Source of the DNA: Odiellus spinosus
Taxonomy: Eukaryota > Arthropoda > Arachnida > Opiliones > Phalangiidae
Assembly: GCA_963920705.1 (NCBI GenBank)
Contig: OY987240.1
Location: forward strand, 248,001-312,000
Direction: 5' to 3'
DNA length: 64,000 nucleotides
Of this stretch, positions 38,301-50,688 are shown piece by piece. Each line of letters starts with the position of its first letter. Position 1 is the first letter of the stretch. Below the pieces are notes generated by a model that worked only from the letters and a program-made list of their open reading frames with translations, was not told the DNA's origin and ran no database searches. Made by a program: the position numbers and the translations under genes.

Positions 38301-41147
38301 TAGGCAAAACCAAAGTCATTCGAAAGAGCAATTAATGTACAGTCTAAATAATAAGAGTTTTCAAAAATCCGTTGAAAAACAAGAAAAATATGGCCAATTC
38401 AAGAAATCATACAATATCAAAATAGTCAAATTTCAGATTTTAAAAATTCGCTTTTTGATATTAGATGTTTTTTGAATTGGCTATATTTTCCATGTTTTTC
38501 AACGGATTTTCCAAAACACTTGTTTTTTAGATAGACCAATATTTGCTCTTTCGATATGTGTTGATTTTGTCTAAATCGCTTAAAAATCAAATGTTTTGTG
38601 TCCATTTGAATCCAATAATGTTTGATTTTTAAGCGTTTTAGCTTCATTTCAACCCATTTTATATTTGTCACGTTTTGGCAATTTAGACAAAACCAAAGTC
38701 ATTCGAAAGAGCAATTAATGTACAATCTAAATAATAAGAGTTTACAAAAATCCGTTGAAAAACAAGAAAAATATGGCCAATTCAAGAAATCATACAATAT
38801 CAAAATAGTCAAATTTCAGATTTTAAAAATTCGCTTTTTGATATTAGATGTTTTTTGAATTGGTCATATTTTCCATGTTTTTCAACGAATTTTCCGAAAC
38901 TCTTGTTTTTTAGATAGACCAATATTTGCTCTTTCGAGTGGTCATAATTTTGTCTAAATCGCTTAAAAATCAAAAGTTTTGTGTCCATTTGAATCCAATA
39001 ATCTTGGATTTTTAAGCGTTTTTGCTTAATTTTAACCAATTTTATATTAGTCACAATTTTGCAATTTAGGCAAAACCAAAGTCATTCGAAAGAGCAATTA
39101 ATGTAGTCTAAATAATAAGAGTTTTCAAAAATCCGTTGAAAAACAAGAAAAATATGGCCAATTCAAGAAATCATACAATATCAAAATAGTCAAATTTCAG
39201 ATTTTAAAAATTCGCTTTTTGATATTAGATGTTTTTTGAATTGGCTATATTTTCCATGTTTTTCAACGGATTTTCCAAAACTCTTGTTTTTTAGATAGAC
39301 CAATATTTGCTCTTTCGATGTGTTGATTTTGTCTAAATCGCTTAAAAATCAAATGTTTTGTGTCCATTTGAATCCAATAATGTTTGATTTTTAAGCGTTT
39401 TAGCTTCATTTCAACCCATTTTATATTTGTCACGTTTTGGCAATTTAGACAAAACCAAAGTCATTCGAAAGAGCAATTAATGTACAATCTAAATAATAAG
39501 AGTTTACAAAAATCCGTTGAAAAACAAGAAAAATATGGCCAATTCAAAAAATCATACAATATCAAAATAGTCAAATTTCAGATTTTAAAAATTCGCTTTT
39601 TGATATTAGATGTTTTTTGAATTGGTCATATTTTCCATGTTTTTCAACGAATTTTCCGAAACTCTTGTTTTTAGATAGACCAATATTTGCTCTTTCGAGT
39701 GGTCATAATTTTGTCTAAATCGCTTAAAAATCAAAAGTTTTGTGTCCATTTGAATCCAATAATCTTGGATTTTTAAGCGTTTTTGCTTAATTTTAACCAA
39801 TTTTATATTTGTCACAATTTTGCAATTTAGGCAAAACCAAAGTCATTCGAAAGAGCAATTAATGTACAGTCTAAATAATAAGAGTTTTCAAAAATCCGTT
39901 GAAAAACAAGAAAAATATGGCCAATTCAAGAAATCATACAATATCAAAATAGTCAAATTTCAGATTTTAAAAATTCGCTTTTTGATATTAGATGTTTTTT
40001 GAATTGGCTATATTTTCCATGTTTTTCAACGGATTTTCCAAAACTCTTGTTTTTTAGATAGACCAATATTTGCTCTTTCGATATGTGTTGATTTTGTCTA
40101 AATCGCTTAAAAATCAAATGTTTTGTGTCCATTTGAATCCAATAATGTTTGATTTTTAAGCGTTTTAGCTTCATTTCAACCCATTTTATATTTGTCACGT
40201 TTTGGCAATTTAGACAAAACCAAAGTCATTCGAAAGAGCAATTAATGGACAATCTAAATAATAAGAGTTTACAAAAATCCGTTGAAAAACAAAAAAAATG
40301 GCCAATTCAAGAAATCATACAATATCAAAATAGTCAAATTTCAGATTTTAAAAATTCGCTTTTTGATATTAGATGTTTTTTGAATTGGCCATATTTTCCA
40401 TGTTTTTCAACGAATTTTCCGAAACTCTTGTTTTTAGATAGACCAATATTTGCTCTTTCGAGTGGTCATAATTTTGTCTAAATCGCTTAAAAATCAAAAG
40501 TTTTGTGTCCATTTGAATCCAATAATCTTGGATTTTTAAGCGTTTTTGCTTAATTTTAACCAATTTTATATTTGTCACAATTTTGCAATTTAGGCAAAAC
40601 CAAAGTCATTCGAAAGAGCAATTAATGTACAGTCTAAATAATAAGAGTTTTCAAAAATCCGTTGAAAAACAAGAAAAATATGGCCAATTCAAGAAATCAT
40701 ACAATATCAAAATAGTCAAATTTCAGATTTTAAAAATTCGCTTTTTGATATTAGATGTTTTTTGAATTGGCCATATTTTCCAGGTTTTTCAACGGATTTT
40801 CCAAAACTCTTGTTTTTTAGATAGACCAATATTTGCTCTTTGGAGTGGTCTTAATTTTGTCTAAATCGCTTAAAAATCAAAGTTTTGTGTCCATTTGAAT
40901 CCAATAATCTTGGATTTTTAAGCGTTTTTGCTTAATTTTAACCAATTTTATATTTGTCACAATTTTGCAATTTAGACAAAACCAAAGTCATTCGAAAGAG
41001 CAATTAATGGACAGTCTAAATAATAAGAGTTTTCAAAAATCCGTTGAAAAACAAGAAAAATTTGGCCAATTCAAGAAAACTTACAATATCAAAATAGTCA
41101 AATTTCAGATTTTAAAAATTCGCTTTTTGATATTAGATGTTTTTTGA
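35362..41147 (+). repeat. Array block 10: further copies of the 29.9-33.7 kb segment
   Basis: About 35,362-36,560 matches 29,888-31,086 at 5,474 bp. About 38,293-39,108 matches 32,053-32,868 at 6,240 bp. About 40,149-40,765 matches 33,146-33,761 at 7,003-7,004 bp, including the AACAAAAAAAATGG and shortened T-run indels. Small indels include ATTCGATGTGTTG near 39,317 (two bases lost). The copies are therefore reordered and not one simple block duplication. Confidence 0.86.
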
Positions 41148-43154
41148 ATTGGCTATATTTTCCATGTTTTTCAACGGATTTTCCAAAACTCTTGTTTTAT
41201 AGATAGACCAATATTTGCTCTTTTGATACGTGTTGATTTTGTCTAAATCGCTTAAAGATCAAATGTTTTGTGTCCATTTGAATCCAATAATGTTTTATTC
41301 TTAAGCGTTTTAGCTTCATTTCAACCCATTTTATATTTGTCACGTTTTGGCAATTTAGACAAAACCAAAGTCATTCGAAAGAGCAATTAATGGACAGTCT
41401 AAATAATAAGAGTTTTCAAAAATCCGTTGAAAAACAAGAAAAATATGGCCAATTCAAGAAATCATACAATATCAAAATAGTCAAATTTTAGATTTTAAAA
41501 ATTCGCTTTTTGATATTAGATGTTTATTGAATTGGCTATATTTTCCATGTTTTTCAACGGATTTTCCAAAACTCTTGTCTTTTAGATAGACCAATATTTG
41601 CTCTTTCGATACGTGTTGATTTTGTCTAAATCGCTTAAAAATCAAATGTTTTGTGTCCATTTGAATCCAATAATGTTTGATTTTTAAGCGTTTTAGCTTC
41701 ATTTCAACCCATTTTATATTTGTCACGTTTTGGCAATTTAGACAAAACCAAAGTCATTCGAAAGAGCAATTAACGGACAGTCTAAATAATAAGAGTTTTC
41801 AAAAATCCGTTGAAAAACAAGAAAAATATGGCCAATTCAAGAAATCATACAATATCAAAATAGTCAAATTTCAGATTTTAAAAATTCGCTTTTTGATATT
41901 AGATGTTTATTGAATTGGCTATATTTTCCATGTTTTTCAACGGATTTTCCAAAACTCTTGTTTTTTAGATAGACCAATATTTGCTCTTTCGATACGTGTT
42001 GATTTTGTCTAAATCGCTTAAAAATCAAATGTTTTGTGTCCATTTGAATCCAATAATGTTTGATTTTTAAGCGTTTTAGCTTCATTTCAACCCATTTTAT
42101 ATTTGTCACGTTTTGGCAATTTAGACAAAACCAAAGTCATTCGAAAGAGCAATTAATGGACAGTCTAAATAATAAGAGTTTTCAAAAATCCGTTGAAAAA
42201 CAAGAAAAATATGGCCAATTCAAGAAATCATACAATATCAAAATAGTCAAATTTCAGATTTTAAAAATTCGCTTTTTGATATTAGATGTTTATTGAATTG
42301 GCTATATTTTCCATGTTTTTCAACGGATTTTCCAAAACTCTTGTTTTTTAGATAGACCAATATTTGCTCTTTCGATACGTGTTGATTTTGTCTAAATCGC
42401 TTAAAAATCAAATGTTTTGTGTCCATTTGAATCCAATAATGTTTGATTTTTAAGCGTTTTAGCTTCATTTCAACCCATTTTATATTTGTCACGTTTTGGC
42501 AATTTAGACAAAACCAAAGTCATTCGAAAGAGCAATTAATGGACAGTCTAAATAATAAGAGTTTTCAAAAATCCGTTGAAAAACAAGAAAAATATGGCCA
42601 ATTCAAGAAATCATACAATATCAAAATAGTCAAATTTCAGATTTTAAAAATTCGCTTTTTATATTAGATGTTTTTTGAATTGGCCATATTTTCCATGTTT
42701 TTCAACGAATTTTCCAAAACTCTTGTTTTTTAGATAGACCAATATTTGCTCTTTCGAGTGGTCATAATTTTGTCTAAATCGCTTAAAAATCAAAAGTTTT
42801 GTGTCCATTTGAATCCAATAATCTTGGATTTTTAAGCGTTTTTGCTTAATTTTAACCAATTTTGATATTTGTCACGTTTTGGCAATTTAGACAAAAACAA
42901 AGTCATTCGAAAGAGCAATTAATGGACAGTCTAAATAATAAGAGTTTTCAAAAATCCGTTGAAAAACAAGAAAAATATGGCCAATTCAAGAAATCATACA
43001 ATATCAAAATAGTCAAATTTCAGATTTTAAAAATACGCTTTTTGATATTAGATGTTTTTTGAATTGGCCATATTTTCCATGTTTTTCAACGGATTTTCCA
43101 AATTTCTTGTTTTTTAGATAGACCAATATTTGCTCTTTCGAGTGGTCTTAATTT

Positions 43155-43156
43155 TA
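43155..43156 (+). other. 13-bp deletion junction (copy 4 of 6)
   Basis: The same cassette as at 6281, at an offset of 36,874 bp, inside the re-amplified region. Confidence 0.9.
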
Positions 43157-46100
43157 AAAATCAAAAGTTTTGTGTCCATTTGAATCCAATAATCTTGGAT
43201 TTTTAAGCGTTTTTGCTTAATTTTAACCAATTTTGATATTTGTCACGTTTTGGCAATTTAGACAAAACCAAAGTCATTCGAAAGAGCAATTAATGGACAG
43301 TCTAAATAATAAGAGTTTTCAAAAATCCGTTGAAAAACAAGAAAAATATGGCCAATTCAAGAAATCATACAATATCAAAATAGTCAAATTTCAGTTTTTA
43401 AAAATTCGCTTTTTGATTTTAGATGTTATTTGAATTGGCTATATTTTCCATGTTTTTCAACGGATTTTCCAAAACTCTTCTTTTTTAGATAGACCAATAT
43501 TTGCTCTTTCGAGTGGTCTTAATTTTGTCTAAATCGCTTTAAAATCAAAAGTTTTGTGTCCATTTGAATCCAATAATCTTGGATTTTAAAGTGTTTTTGC
43601 TTAATTTTAACCAATTTTATATTTGTCACAATTTTGCAATTTAGACAAAACCAAAGTCATTCGAAAGAGCAATTAATGGACAGTCTAAATAATAAGAGTT
43701 TTCAAAAATCCGTTGAAAAACAAGAAAAATATGGCCAATTCAAGAAACCATACAATATCAAAATAGTCAAATTTCAGATTTTAAAAATTCGCTTTTTGAT
43801 ATTAGATGTTTATTGAATTGGCTATATTTTCCATGTTTTTCAACGGATTTTCCAAAACTCTTGTTTTTTAGATAGACCAATATTTGCTCTTTCGATACGT
43901 GTTGATTTTGTCTAAATCGCTTAAAAATCAAATGTTTTGTGTCCATTTGAATCCAATAATGTTTGATTTTTAAGCGTTTTAGCTTCATTTCAACCCATTT
44001 TATATTTGTCACGTTTTGGCAATTTAGACAAAACCAAAGTCATTCGAAAGAGCAATTAATGGACAGTCTAAATAATAAGAGTTTTCAAAAATCCGTTGAA
44101 AAACAAGAAAAATATGGCCAATTCAAGAAATCATACAATATCAAAATAGTCAAATTTCAGATTTTAAAAATTCGCTTTTTGATATTAGATGTTTTTTGAA
44201 TTGGCCATATTTTCCATGTTTTTCAACGAATTTTCCAAAACTCTTGTTTTTTAGATAGACCAATATTTGCTCTTTCGAGTGGTCATAATTTTGTCTAAAT
44301 CGCTTAAAAATCAAAAGTTTTGTGTCCATTTGAATCCAATAATCTTGGATTTTTAAGCGTTTTTGCTTAATTTTAACCAATTTTGATATTTGTCACGTTT
44401 TGGCAATTTAGACAAAAACAAAGTCATTCGAAAGAGCAAATAATGGACAGTCTAAATAATAAGAGTCTTCAAAAATCCGTTGAAAAACAAGAAAAATATG
44501 GCCAATTCAAGAAATCATACAATATCAAAATAGTCAAATTTCAGATTTTAAAAATTCGCTTTTTGATATTAGATGTTTTTTGAATTGGCCATATTTTCCA
44601 TGTTTTTCAACGAATTTTCCAAAACTCTTGTTTTTTAGATAGACCACTATTTGCTCTTTGGAATGGTCTTAATTTTGTCTAAATCGCTTAAAAATCAAAA
44701 GTTTTGTGTCCATTTGAATCCAATAATCTTGGATTTTTAAGCGTTTTTGCTTAATTTTAACCAATTTTGATATTTGTCACGTTTTGGCAATTGAGACAAA
44801 ACCAAAGTCATTCGAAAGAGCAATTAATGGACAGTCTTAATAATAAGAGTTTTCAAAAATCCGTTGAAAAACAAGAAAAATATGGCCAATTCAAGAAACC
44901 ATACAATATCAAAATAGTCATATTTCAGATTTTAAAAATTCGCTTTTTGATTTTAGATGTTTTTAGAATTGGCCATATTTTCCAAGTTTTTCAACGGATT
45001 TTCCAAAACTCTTTTTTTTTAGATAGACCAAAATTTGGTCTTTCGAGTGGTCTTAATTTTGTCTAAATCGCTTTAAAATCAAAAATTTTGTGTCCATTTG
45101 AATCCAATAATCTTGTATTTTTAAGTGTTTTGCTTAATTTTAACCAATTTTATATTTGTCACAATTTTGCAATTAAGACAAAACCAAAGTCATTCGAAAG
45201 AGCAATTAATGGACAGTCTAAATAATAAGAGTTTTCAAAAATCCGTTGAAAAACAAGAAAAATATGGCCAATTCAAGAAACCATACAATATCAAAATAGT
45301 CAAATTTCAGATTTTAAAAATTCGCTTTTTGATATTAGATGTTTTTTGAATTGGCCATATTTTCCATGTTTTTCAACGAATTTTCCAAAACTCTTCTTTT
45401 TTAGATAGACCAATATTTGCTCTTTCGAGTGGTCTTAATTTTGTCTAAATCGCTTTAAAATCAAAAGTTTTGTGTCCATTTGAATCCAATAATCTTGGAT
45501 TTTAAAGTGTTTTTGCTTAATTTTAACCAATTTTATATTTGTCACAATTTTGCAATTTAGACAAAACCAAAGTCATTCGAAAGAGCAATTAATGGACAGT
45601 CTAAATAATAAGAGTTTTCAAAAATCCGTTGAAAAACAAGAAAAATATGGCCAATTCAAGAAACCATACAATATCAAAATAGTCAAATTTCAGATTTTAA
45701 AAATTCGCTTTTTGATATTAGATGTTTATTGAATTGGCTATATTTTCCATGTTTTTCAACGGATTTTCCAAAACTCTTGTTTTTTAGATAGACCAATATT
45801 TGCTCTTTCGATACGTGTTGATTTTGTCTAAATCGCTTAAAAATCAAATGTTTTGTGTCCATTTGAATCCAATAATGTTTGATTTTTAAGCGTTTTAGCT
45901 TCATTTCAACCCATTTTATATTTGTCACGTTTTGGCAATTTAGACAAAACCAAAGTCATTCGAAAGAGCAATTAATGGACAGTCTAAATAATAAGAGTTT
46001 TCAAAAATCCGTTGAAAAACAAGAAAAATATGGCCAATTCAAGAAATCATACAATATCAAAATAGTCAAATTTCAGATTTTAAAAATTCGCTTTTTGATA

Positions 46101-46973
46101 TTAGATGTTTATTGAATTGGCTATATTTTCCATGTTTTTCAACGGATTTTCCAAAACTCTTGTTTTTTAGATAGACCAATATTTGCTCTTTCGATACGTG
46201 TTGATTTTGTCTAAATCGCTTAAAAATCAAATGTTTTGTGTCCATTTGAATCCAATAATGTTTGATTTTTAAGCGTTTTAGCTTCATTTCAACCCATTTT
46301 ATATTTGTCACGTTTTGGCAATTTAGACAAAACCAAAGTCATTCGAAAGAGCAATTAATGGAAAGTCTAAATAATAAGAGTTTTCAAAAATCCGTTGAAA
46401 AACAAGAAAAATATGGCCAATTCAAGAAATCATACAATATCAAAATAGTCAAATTTCAGATTTTAAAAATTCGCTTTTTATATTAGATGTTTTTTGAATT
46501 GGCCATATTTTCCATGTTTTTCAACGAATTTTCCAAAACTCTTGTTTTTTAGATAGACCAATATTTGCTCTTTCGAGTGGTCATAATTTTGTCTAAATCG
46601 CTTAAAAATCAAAAGTTTTGTGTCCATTTGAATCCAATAATCTTGGATTTTTAAGCGTTTTTTCTTAATTTTAACCAATTTTGATATTTGTCACGTTTTG
46701 GCAATTTAGACAAAAACAAAGTCATTCGAAAGAGCAATTAATGGACAGTCTAAATAATAAGAGTTTTCAAAAATCCGTTGAAAAACAAGAAAAATATGGC
46801 CAATTCAAGAAATCATACAATATCAAAATAGTCAAATTTCAGATTTTAAAAATACGCTTTTTGATATTAGATGTTTTTTGAATTGGCCATATTTTCCATG
46901 TTTTTCAACGGATTTTCCAAATTTCTTGTTTTTTAGATAGACCAATATTTGCTCTTTCGAGTGGTCTTAATTT

Positions 46974-46975
46974 TA
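46974..46975 (+). other. 13-bp deletion junction (copy 5 of 6)
   Basis: The same cassette as at 12375, at an offset of 34,599 bp. Confidence 0.9.
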
Positions 46976-48401
46976 AAAATCAAAAGTTTTGTGTCCATTT
47001 GAATCCAATAATCTTGGATTTTTAAGCGTTTTTGCTTAATTTTAACCAATTTTGATATTTGTCACGTTTTGGCAATTTAGACAAAACCAAAGTCATTCGA
47101 AAGAGCAATTAATGGACAGTCTAAATAATAAGAGTTTTCAAAAATCCGTTGAAAAACAAGAAAAATATGGCCAATTCAAGAAATCATACAATATCAAAAT
47201 AGTCAAATTTCAGTTTTTAAAAATTCGCTTTTTGATTTTAGATGTTATTTGAATTGGCTATATTTTCCATGTTTTTCAACGGATTTTCCAAAACTCTTCT
47301 TTTTTAGATAGACCAATATTTGCTCTTTCGAGTGGTCTTAATTTTGTCTAAATCGCTTTAAAATCAAAAGTTTTGTGTCCATTTGAATCCAATAATCTTG
47401 GATTTTAAAGTGTTTTTGCTTAATTTTAACCAATTTTATATTTGTCACGTTTTGGCAATTTAGACAAAAACAAAGTCATTCGAAAGAGCAAATAATGGAC
47501 AGTCTAAATAATAAGAGTCTTCAAAAATCCGTTGAAAAACAATAAAAATATGGCCAATTCAAGAAATCATACAATATCAAAATAGTCAAATTTCAGATTT
47601 TAAAAATTCGCTTTTTGATATTAGATGTTTTTTGAATTGGCCATATTTTCCATGTTTTTCAACGAATTTTCCAAAACTCTTGTTTTTTAGATAGACCAAT
47701 ATTTGCTCTTTGGAATGGTCTTAATTTTGTCTAAATCGCTTAAAAATCAAAAGTTTTGTGTCCATTTGAATCCAATAATCTTGGATTTTTAAGCGTTTTT
47801 GCTTAATTTTAACCAATTTTGATATTTGTCACGTTTTGGCAATTGAGACAAAACCAAAGTCATTCGAAAGAGCAATTAATGGACAGTCTAAATAATAAGA
47901 GTTTTCAAAAATCCGTTGAAAAACAAGAAAAATATGGCCAATTCAAGAAACCATACAATATCAAAATAGTCATATTTCAGATTTTAAAAATTCGCTTTTT
48001 GATTTTAGATGTTTTTAGAATTGGCCATATTTTCCAAGTTTTTCAACGGATTTTCCAAAATTCTTTTTTTTTAGATAGACCAAAATTTGGTCTTTCGAGT
48101 GGTCTTAATTTTGTCTAAATCGCTTTAAAATCAAAAATTTTGTGTCCATTTGAATCCAATAATCTTGTATTTTTAAGTGTTTTGCTTAATTTTAACCAAT
48201 TTTATATTTGTCACAATTTTGCAATTAAGACAAAACCAAAGTCATTCGAAAGAGCAATTAATGGACAGTCTAAATAATAAGAGTTTTCAAAAATCCGTTG
48301 AAAAACAAGAAAAATATGGCCAATTCAAGAAATCATACAATATCAATATAGTCAAATTTCAGATTTTAAAAATTCGCTTTTTGATATTAGATGTTTTTTG
48401 A

Positions 48402-50688
48402 ATTGGCCATATTTTCCATGTTTTTCAACGAATTTTCCAAAACTCTTGTTTTTTAGATAGACCAATATTTGCTCTTTCGATACGTGTTGATTTTGTCTAA
48501 ATCGCTTAAAAATCAAATGTTTTGTGTCCATTTGAATCCAATAATGTTTGATTTTTAAGCGTTTTAGCTTCATTTCAACCCATTTTATATTTGTCACGTT
48601 TTGGCAATTTAGACAAAACCAAAGTCATTCGAAAGAGCAATTAATGGACAGTCTAAATAATAAGAGTTTTCAAAAATCCGTTGAAAAACAAGAAAAATAT
48701 GGCCAATTCAAGAAATCATACAATATCAAAATAGTCAAATTTCAGATTTTAAAAATTCGCTTTTTGATATTAGATGTTTATTGAATTGGCTATATTTTCC
48801 ATGTTTTTCAACGGATTTTCCAAAACTCTTGTTTTTTAGATAGACCAATATTTGCTCTTTCGATACGTGTTGATTTTGTCTAAATCGCTTAAAAATCAAA
48901 TGTTTTGTGTCCATTTGAATCCAATAATGTTTGATTTTTAAGCGTTTTAGCTTCATTTCAACCCATTTTATATTTGTCACGTTTTGGCAATTTAGACAAA
49001 ACCAAAGTCATTCGAAAGAGCAATTAATGGAAAGTCTAAATAATAAGAGTTTTCAAAAATCCGTTGAAAAACAAGAAAAATATGGCCAATTCAAGAAATC
49101 ATACAATATCAAAATAGTCAAATTTCAGATTTTAAAAATTCGCTTTTTGATATTAGATGTTTTTTGAATTGGCCATATTTTCCATGTTTTTCAAGGAATT
49201 TTCCAAAACTCTTGTTTTTTAGATAGACCAATATTTGCTCTTTGTAGTGGTCTTAATTTTGTCTAAATCGCTTAAAAATCAAAAGTTTTGTGTCCATTTG
49301 AATCCAATAATCTTGGATTTTTAAGCGTTTTTGCTTAATTTTAACCAATTTTGATATTTGTCACTTTTTGGCAATTAAGACAAAACCAAAGTCATTCGAA
49401 AGAGCAATTAATGGACAGTCTAAATAATAAGAGTTTTCAAAAATCCGTTGAAAAACAAGAAAAATATGGCCAATTCAAGAAATCATACAATATCAAAATA
49501 GTCAAATTTCAGATTTTAAAAATTCGCTTTTTATATTAGATGTTTTTTGAATTGGCCATATTTTCCATGTTTTTCAACGAATTTTCCAAAACTCTTGTTT
49601 TTTAGATAGACCAATATTTGCTCTTTCGAGTGGTCATAATTTTGTCTAAATCGCTTAAAAATCAAAAGTTTTGTGTCCATTTGAATCCAATAATCTTGGA
49701 TTTTTAAGCGTTTTTGCTTAATTTTAACCAATTTTGATATTTGTCACGTTTTGGCAATTTAGACAAAAACAAAGTCATTCGAAAGAGCAATTAATGGACA
49801 GTCTAAATAATAAGAGTTTTCAAAAATCCGTTGAAAAACAAGAAAAATATGGCCAATTCAAGAAATCATACAATATCAAAATAGTCAAATTTCAGATTTT
49901 AAAAATACGCTTTTTGATATTAGATGTTTTTTGAATTGGCCATATTTTCCATGTTTTTCAACGGATTTTCCAAATTTCTTGTTTTTTAGATAGACCAATA
50001 TTTGCTCTTTCGAGTGGTCTTAATTTTAAAAATCAAAAGTTTTGTGTCCATTTGAATCCAATAATCTTGGATTTTTAAGCGTTTTTGCTTAATTTTAACC
50101 AATTTTGATATTTGTCACGTTTTGGCAATTTAGACAAAACCAAAGTCATTCGAAAGAGCAATTAATGGACAGTCTAAATAATAAGAGTTTTCAAAAATCC
50201 GTTGAAAAACAAGAAAAATATGGCCAATTCAAGAAATCATACAATATCAAAATAGTCAAATTTCAGTTTTTAAAAATTCGCTTTTTGATTTTAGATGTTA
50301 TTTGAATTGGCTATATTTTCCATGTTTTTCAACGGATTTTCCAAAACTCTTCTTTTTTAGATAGACCAATATTTGCTCTTTCGAGTGGTCTTAATTTTGT
50401 CTAAATCGCTTTAAAATCAAAAGTTTTGTGTCCATTTGAATCCAATAATCTTGGATTTTAAAGTGTTTTTGCTTAATTTTAACCAATTTTATATTTGTCA
50501 CAATTTTGCAATTTAGACAAAACCAAAGTCATTCGAAAGAGCAATTAATGGACAGTCTAAATAATAAGAGTTTTCAAAAATCCGTTGAAAAACAAGAAAA
50601 ATATGGCCAATTCAAGAAACCATACAATATCAAAATAGTCAAATTTCAGATTTTAAAAATTCGCTTTTTGATATTAGATGTTTATTGA
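48402..50688 (+). repeat. Array block 12: segment C, second copy of 10.9-13.0 kb
   Basis: About 48,548-50,688 matches 10,896-13,036 at a constant offset of 37,652 bp. I noted one difference, TTCAAAAGAGC at 12,884 versus TTCGAAAGAGC in this copy. The material of 11.9-12.65 kb is thus present three times in the window. Confidence 0.88.
50027..50028 (+). other. 13-bp deletion junction (copy 6 of 6)
   Basis: The same cassette as at 12375, at an offset of 37,652 bp. Confidence 0.9.

Larger units (their letters stand above)
41148..48401 (+). repeat. Array block 11: segment B, re-amplified 5-14.5 kb material
   Basis: In order, this block matches 4,990-5,422 (offset 36,491), 5,569-6,942 (36,874), 8,784-11,500 (34,983), 11,879-12,653 (34,599) and 13,987-14,569 (33,832). 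Each offset step corresponds to a whole number of monomers inserted or deleted. At least one 13-bp-deletion cassette is present in each sub-segment that should carry it. Confidence 0.88.

Noticed and set aside
40149..40481. 110-codon plus-strand frame
   Set aside because: It results from a local indel (AACAAAAAAAATGG) that joins two frames of a normal monomer. The related copy at 33,146 stops earlier.
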